64,000 bases of DNA, from assembly GCA_964019165.1 (NCBI GenBank), contig OZ025273.1, forward strand, positions 12,390,714 to 12,454,713, read 5' to 3'. Shown here in pieces: positions 58,520 through 64,000 of this stretch. Below the pieces are notes generated by a model. That model was given only the letters and a program-made list of their open reading frames with translations, did not search any database and was not told the DNA's origin. Numbering within the stretch: the first letter of the stretch is position 1; every line of letters starts with the position of its first letter. This DNA is from Mastigias papua (lineage: Eukaryota > Cnidaria > Scyphozoa > Rhizostomeae > Mastigiidae). The translations under genes were made by a program, and so were the position numbers.

Positions 58520-61500
58520 ATGAAGGCAATAGAATGGACTGCAATAGTATGTACAACACAGAGCCAGTCGTATGCACAGTCACTTCGCAGAGGTATGAGG
58601 ACAACCCCTATCCTAAGTTGTCTTGGTTCAGAGGTCGTCAGTAAACCGTAATCATGTTACTTTGCTGTTAATAAATAACTTCAGTATTTTCATCTCCTTG
58701 TAGCACACTTGTTTTATAAGCCATTAGTTTGATAGCTATTGTACTTCTTGTCTGGGGCTGAAAGAATCTGAAAGAAACGCAGCCCCACTGTTGAATATTT
58801 TTTTAACTCAAATGGCACAGATATATAGGTTTTATTGTAGGGGTAGGTCTGTGTGCAGTCTTTAGCCTTACTAGTTTATTAGTCCCCGACTGCAGATTAT
58901 GGCCTTTTTGACGAGATCTCGAGTGTGCAATAGCAGAAGGTCAGGTGTTCAAGTGTGCACTGGGTCTCTGGTGAGCACTTTAAGTGTGCACTTGGCTTGT
59001 TTGATTTTCAAAGTAAAACCAGTTATATTATTTTATGTCGTGTTCTCACCTTGAAAAGTCTGTTTATAACAGCTTGAACCTGGGAGCAATCTAAATTCTA
59101 TATTATCAATATGTTAGCTGGAAAATATGTAAGTTAACCAATTAAACCACACCCTATCACATTTCAACATCTTGCCACGCCCATTTTTGGGTGTGCAGTA
59201 TCATTTGAGACGAAACATCCCCAGTGTGCAATTGCTAGACTGTGCAGTATGGTTTATCACCTAGTGCAAAATGTGATCTCATCATTCTAACCTCTTACCA
59301 TGCACTCTTTCATTATTGTTGACTTTTGTTTAGCTTAGTCATTGCATCCTGTAAAATTTTGTAGCTTGTTATTATTGTAATAACTTGTGCTGACATTTGA
59401 TAACTTGTGCTGACATTTGATAACTTGTGCTGACATTACAAGACATGGAATATATCTATAGAGGTTTCTCACAAGCTTGAGCTTTCAAGTGTATAAGAAG
59501 GCAGCTTTCCATGATAAGGTCAAATCCCTATATTTTGTAGCTTTAGGCGTTCAGCAACCATATTTGTTTTCATCCTTCTAATTTCATCTTATATTTATTT
59601 GCACAATCGTATTTATTTCCTTTAGTGCATCATTTATGGAATCTGTGTATCGCATTTGCCATTAGCATTTAGCAGGCCATGTTTGGTTTAAGTAGTATGC
59701 CAAATTAACTTGGTGGTGTTAAATGCGTATATATAGTGTGACTGTTATTCCAGACCGCATCCTTTGAATTTGCCATGGGAAATCTGATTATTGGGTAACA
59801 TCTGTTATGTTTAAAGGTAGTGGAACTCAAGATATTTGACATGATGCGAGCTTTTGGAAGTATGCAAATTGAATCTTTGCTAAGTAATGTTGCACATATT
59901 TGGATGAGGATATAAAGAGTTAAAATGGCTTTGGGAAGATATTCCCTAAATGCAGAGAATACAGTCTGATTGATATTTAGCTTGATCCTTTGCTATTAAA
60001 GTGTGGTAATTTTATACTGCTTTACTTGTCCAATAATTTTCTACAGAACTTGAATTTCGCCAAGAGAAAGGGCACATTTCTAAATCCACACTACTGCTTT
60101 GCGTGGAAGATCCTCATTGCAAGGTTGGAAGTGGTGGTGCTACATTGAATGCACTTCTTGTAGTTGCTGAGCATCTTAGTGCATTATCAGGCCACACAGT
60201 AAGCGTATTCTTTTTCTCTTCATATGGCTCTATCCACTCTCTGTAATTTTGGTTTAATCTATTGCATTATACAACTTAGCCATTTCAACTCTTGTAAGCA
60301 TATCAGAAGCAGTAAGTTTCTTGTTGATTTTTGCCACTCACCTCAGTCAGTTCAGATAGAATTATGCATTTTCTTGAAAATGAGCATTTGTTTTATGTTA
60401 GTAGTTTTGAAGTAGCAAGACTACTTTGGTTTCCTTTCTAGGTTGTTACACTGGAGGTATTGAAAAACACAAGAATTCTAATATGCCATGTTGTAAGTTT
60501 TATTTCCTATTTCTGTCATCTCATCTTTTACTTACTCCCTTATTCTAGACCAGCAATTCAGTTTGAAAAAGATTACTTAAGCTCAATACCACAGAGATGT
60601 TTATGCTCATTCAGACTGATTATCAATTGCTATTTTAATAGTGATCTTCTTCACATAGCAGTTTGTAATTTCATGATAGGAAAATCATTTCAATTCTAGG
60701 GAACACATTTTCCATTTTCTGCATGTCAACGTGGACTGGTTGCACTTCCAGTACAGATGCAACATGATAAAAGTGAATTGACTAGTTACACAGAGTTGCC
60801 ATGCATTCTTGACCTGTATCTGAACATTGTTTTACCCAAGGTGCATTTTTCGTTTGTTTCATAGCAGTCTATATCTTACATTCTAATGTGGATATATGAA
60901 TCCAAAGTATTTTATAACAGTTTCTGATAAATGTTTCTCAAGTGCATTTATCATCACACTTGGGATTATAACTTGTTTTTCATACCTTCAATATTTCTTT
61001 TTGTATGTAAAACTGTTTGCTTGTGCTTCCTTATCCTTGTGCATATGTCAGATATCCCACAGCTTTTTTGCACATTATATTTGTATATTTGAGTATCCTG
61101 CTCAGTTTCAGTTGAATTTAACTTTTAAATTCCATTACATGCAAAAATCATTAGTTAGTATATTGCAATAAAGATTAAAGATTTACTTTCAGATAGTATA
61201 TTCATTGTTTTGATTAATAGATTAATTTAACAAGATAAGATTCAGATAAATTTTAGACCATCATCACTTTATTGAACTGTGATTTTGGAGAGTTGAACTG
61301 CATTTGTATGAAGTTTTAGTTTCTGTTCCTCAGTTAAAAGCTTTTATTGGCTTTAATCATAGCTGGCACAAAATTCGCCATGTGGTCTATGGATTTGCAG
61401 CACTGACCGAATTATCTGTCTTCCAAATGACATCAGTGAGTTTTTAGAATTTCTTTCTTATAGCTATAGTTTCCATGTTGTTGACTTTTTCTTTAGTATT

Positions 61501-62862
61501 CATCTTGTTGGATTTTTCTTTAGTAGCATATTGCTCTAGCTAGAGGAGTCAGGGAAAGTTTGTATCTTACAATCCCATCAGAATAGCATGTGACATTTTC
61601 CTTGATTTGACTTGAAGTGAAGTTTTATTTGTTTATTGAATTACTAGAGGCCAGTAAAATCAGCCTTGTCATTCTAGGCAGCTTCTGCATTTTGGGCTAG
61701 GGAAATAATGTATATATATCATCAATATTTATTCATTTAGGTTATTCTCTATTATTACAATTGTGTGGAATATTTTGTACCTTAATTGAGTATTGTCTGA
61801 AGTAATTGGAACAAGAGTCTCATAAGTTCACTACAGCACAAAAAGCAGCAACATTTTTTAGATATACTGAAAGCCTTTTGACTGACACTCATCAGAGTAT
61901 GAAATACTGGATAACAACCAAAAGGTGAACCAAAATATTTCATTCCTTATCCAACTTTTCATACCCTGACTAGTATCAAATGAAAAAGCTTTCAGTATGC
62001 ATAAAAAATGTTGCTGCTTTTTCATGCTGTAGTGAAGTTCTATATTACCAACAGATTATACATATCTTATAAGTTATTATATTATTCCTTTAGCTAAAAG
62101 TGTTACTCGTAGTTGCTACTTTTATTCATTTTGTTCTTCACCATAGGTATTAATTGGGATGATTCTTCTGATGTGAAAGTTTTCACCCTGCCAAAAGATG
62201 TCAAAGATGTTTCTGTATCAAATGGTGGTTGTAAAATTGATGAGAAGGTAGACACCTCCAAATGCAAAGCTTTGTAAATGTGTTAATTTTATGTGATTTT
62301 ATGTGATTGAATAAATTTCAATTCTTGCAAGCTCAGCCTTCAATTTTTGATAATTGCATCCCCTTCTGTTTATAGCTTTGTGGTACCTGTTGATCACTAG
62401 TAACTATTTTCTATGGGGATATTTAGTGTGGAAACTTAATTGGTAAGCAACATAATTTAGTGCAGCAACAGTTTAGTGGTGTGTACTTCTGCTGTACACC
62501 AGAGGGTACTCAGTTGGAACCCCACTCCAATATGTTTTCATTGCAGCATAGCACCCCTGTTAGAAATATCAACTAACTGCATGATGGCCTGTTGGTAGAC
62601 AGATAAGCTATATCAATGCTATGTGCAACTCTGTTGGTGAGTTAACTTTGGTTGAGAGTAGCAGGTTGCAGAATAGCAATCCATTAGACTGGAGCGGCCA
62701 AAGAGAGTTAACTTCCATTACTTACTTACATGTACTTATTCATGACTGGAGAAAAACTTAAATTGATTTCATTTGTTTAAGGGGACTATTATAGATATTA
62801 TATACAATGGAAGTGAAAGTGATCTTATAGAATGTAAAAGGAATGGAGGAGAAATACCTACA
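58520..62862 (+). CDS. FCSK: L-fucokinase, N-terminal part (seven exons; continues past window)
   Basis: Fucokinase phosphorylates L-fucose to fucose-1-phosphate in the cytosolic salvage route to GDP-fucose. Exons: 58520-58592, 60047-60198, 60443/60442-60492, 60700-60840, 61363-61435, 62147-62247, 62782-62862; 672 nt, 224 codons, all in frame. Seen: [20 protein letters not shown] (start), then [71 protein letters not shown] and [20 protein letters not shown]. These are the conserved blocks, in order, of the fucokinase N-terminal (fucose pyrophosphorylase-like) region. The GHMP kinase domain lies downstream of the window. Start chosen at the only Met before the conserved E/DWT segment. Donor and acceptor sites are good, except GTGCAT after exon 4 and GTAGAC after exon 6. 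The gene body is poor in CpG. Confidence 0.88.
58593..60046. other. FCSK intron 1
   Basis: About 1.45 kb with no coding segment I can recognise. Contains the 20-bp tandem repeat at 59381. Confidence 0.7.
59381..59437. repeat. 20-bp tandem repeat, almost three copies
   Basis: Unit TAACTTGTGCTGACATTTGA at 59381 and 59401 (identical), third copy cut at 59437. Confidence 0.97.
61827..62036. mobile_element. R1-related foldback element in FCSK intron 5
   Basis: Arms 61827-61914 and 61947-62036 are imperfect reverse complements (TTCACTACAGCA... to ...GCTGTAGTGAA) around a loop of about 32 nt. The left arm and loop match family R1 (14953, 22271) through GACACTC(A/G)TCAGAGTATGAA, GGATAAC and AAAGGTGAACC. 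So R1 exists both as single-armed and as inverted-pair copies. Confidence 0.75.
62440..62725 (+). repeat. Candidate SINE-like sequence in FCSK intron 6
   Basis: TTTAGTGGTGTGTACTTC and CAGTTGGAACCCCACTCC are loosely like RNA polymerase III A and B boxes at suitable spacing. Only one copy is present in the window. Confidence 0.3.
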
Positions 62863-63139
62863 GTGAGTCAATATTCTTATCTGTTTTATTGCTATGTATA
62901 TATATTTTCAATAAATTTCACATTATCCTCTAGGAAGGATAGTACCTGTCCAATACTTTTTATCTTGTTTGTTGGATCCTACTGAAAGTAGAAGATTATT
63001 TTTGAATGCTGTTTTAAAGCTAAGAATCATAACATTCTGCTATTCTTCTACTTCTCTTTTTCCTTTCTTCCGTTTTTGATCTGGGTTGCTACATTGATAG
63101 TCTTCCCTTGAAGTAGTGGCTTTCATCCCATATTTGTGT

Positions 63140-63860
63140 GTATGTAGCCAATGCAGGGCCCATACAGTCAGGAAAAATCAGGAAAAACTGTGTTTTTGAG
63201 TGCAGTCAGGAATAGTCAGGAAAAATCAAGAAATTTTGTTGAAACTTGAAGAAAACCAGGAAAAAGTCAGGAATTTTTATCATCCAGGCAAAGTAATTCT
63301 TTGGTGCTCAATAGGCGACTCTACACATTGCATGCATATGCCAGAACAAGCAAATCATCTTTTATTTTGCTCACAATTTACTAATTAGGTACAGTATTAA
63401 CATCATTTGTATTCAGTTCTTATGGGTGAGTGGCCAAGTGGTTAGAGCACTTGACTGCGAAGCAAAACATCAATGGTTCAAGATGAACCCTTGGATCATA
63501 GTTGGGATGTTTGCCCACTGTCCACCCAACAGCAAATGGGTACCTGGTGGCAACACTTGGGAAGTTAAAGGCAGCGAGGAGAGGAACTGGCCACCCTACC
63601 CCACTATGCTGGTGGTTCAGGATAAGTGTCCCTATAACGGGCACTCCCCAATGTACGGAACTGTACATGGGACTCATCTTTACTTTATACAATTCTTAAT
63701 CTTCATTGTTTCTGTGGGATCAGTCACATCATTTGTAGCACCAGTTGTTCAAGAATAGTATTATGTATTTCTGATATGTAGTCAGGAAAAGCACCTTTAT
63801 TTTCATGGAAAAAAGTCTGGTAAAGTCAGGAAAAAATGATGGGCAGAATATGTATGAACT
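63140..63860. repeat. GTCAGGAAAAA-rich repeat split by a SINE
   Basis: (A)GTCAGGAA(A)AA words recur six or more times at 63163-63280 and again at 63780-63835, with CATACA(G) at the left and the reverse complement of a similar CATAC at the right (about 63850). The S1 SINE sits between the halves. Probably one DNA-transposon-like element later hit by the SINE. Confidence 0.6.
63420..63695 (+). mobile_element. tRNA-derived SINE, family S1, plus copy
   Basis: A box-like GAGTGGCCAAGTGGTTAGAGC region (63426-63446), B box-like ATGGTTCAAGATGAACC, then the family body (CTGTCCACCCAACAGC, GGCAGCGAGGAGAGGAAC, GGCCACCCTAC). Extends past the region aligned with the 32.2-kb copy through TGTACGGAACTGTACATGGG. 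The open frames across it are incidental. Confidence 0.82.
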
Positions 63861-64000
63861 CTGCAATGACACACTTACCATAGGCACCTGTGTATAAGCC
63901 ACCCCTGTGTATAGGCTGCACCCCTGGTTTAGGGCACCAAAAACTGAAACAAAATATCTTTAAGCTTTTCAATTTTATCAAGTGCCGCAGCATTTGACTG
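63861..64000. other. Right edge, no feature
   Basis: CCTGTGTATAAGCC/CCTGTGTATAGGC is a short direct near-repeat at 63887-63920. No next FCSK exon is seen before the window ends. Confidence 0.5.

Noticed and set aside
59381..59437. CRISPR or regulatory iteron array
   Set aside because: Simple head-to-tail 20-bp duplication within an intron; too few copies and no spacers.
63420..63500. Genuine tRNA gene
   Set aside because: The A and B box regions are tRNA-like but the cloverleaf does not close, and the shared 3' body with the 32.2-kb copy shows it is a SINE.

Overview
The window is animal nuclear DNA: AT-rich, with canonical GT-AG introns, (TA)n and (GT)n microsatellites, and many decayed transposons (CR1/L2-type and RTE/CFDP2-type LINEs, Ty3/gypsy, Penelope-like, Tigger/pogo, MITEs, tRNA-type SINEs). 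The gene content (a G-protein alpha subunit, an Ig/fibronectin-III transmembrane receptor, L-fucokinase) and the repeat content suggest a marine invertebrate, possibly a non-bilaterian such as a sponge or cnidarian. The sequence alone does not settle the phylum. All gene models are read by hand from reading frames, splice sites and intron phase.

Layout. 0-6 kb: Penelope-like RT scrap, Tigger transposase pseudogene, a degenerate TIR element, and an orphan conserved-looking minus-strand exon (5597-5890). 6.65-7.80 kb: a G-alpha gene with an uninterrupted ORF. 8-33 kb: gene-poor repeat land with LINE fragments (12.3, 13.3-14.7, 16.3-16.8, 20.2-20.7, 21.2-21.5, 28.6-31.4 kb, the last with a second LINE nested in it), gypsy gag/protease/RT pieces (11.5-12.1, 12.9-13.3, 15.2-16.2 kb), two copies of a 235-bp repeat with a hammerhead-like core, and a probable unrecognised minus-strand gene (22.7-24.2 kb) whose three exons join in matching phase.

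34.2-55.8 kb: a 19-exon receptor gene, complete from signal peptide to stop. My exon list sums to 4,452 nt (1,483 aa): signal peptide, 8 Ig domains (one exon each), 4 FN3 domains (the fourth split over two exons), Thr-rich stalk, one membrane helix, and a tail of about 245 aa with an NPAY motif and a C-terminal PDZ-ligand-like ETII. Its 5.2-kb intron 14 holds a near-intact CR1/L2-type LINE in antisense, with a 2A-like peptide near its N-terminus. Introns 7 and 14 each carry a copy of the same 122-bp near-perfect palindrome flanked by (TA)n.

55.8-64 kb: two MITEs, then the 5' part of an L-fucokinase gene (FCSK; first seven exons, 224 codons, running off the right edge). Repeat copies inside FCSK have lost CpGs that intergenic copies keep, a pattern expected of gene-body methylation.

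The genes are unrelated neighbours, not a pathway. The items most worth following are the receptor architecture, the paired palindromic elements, and the ribozyme-like repeat family.
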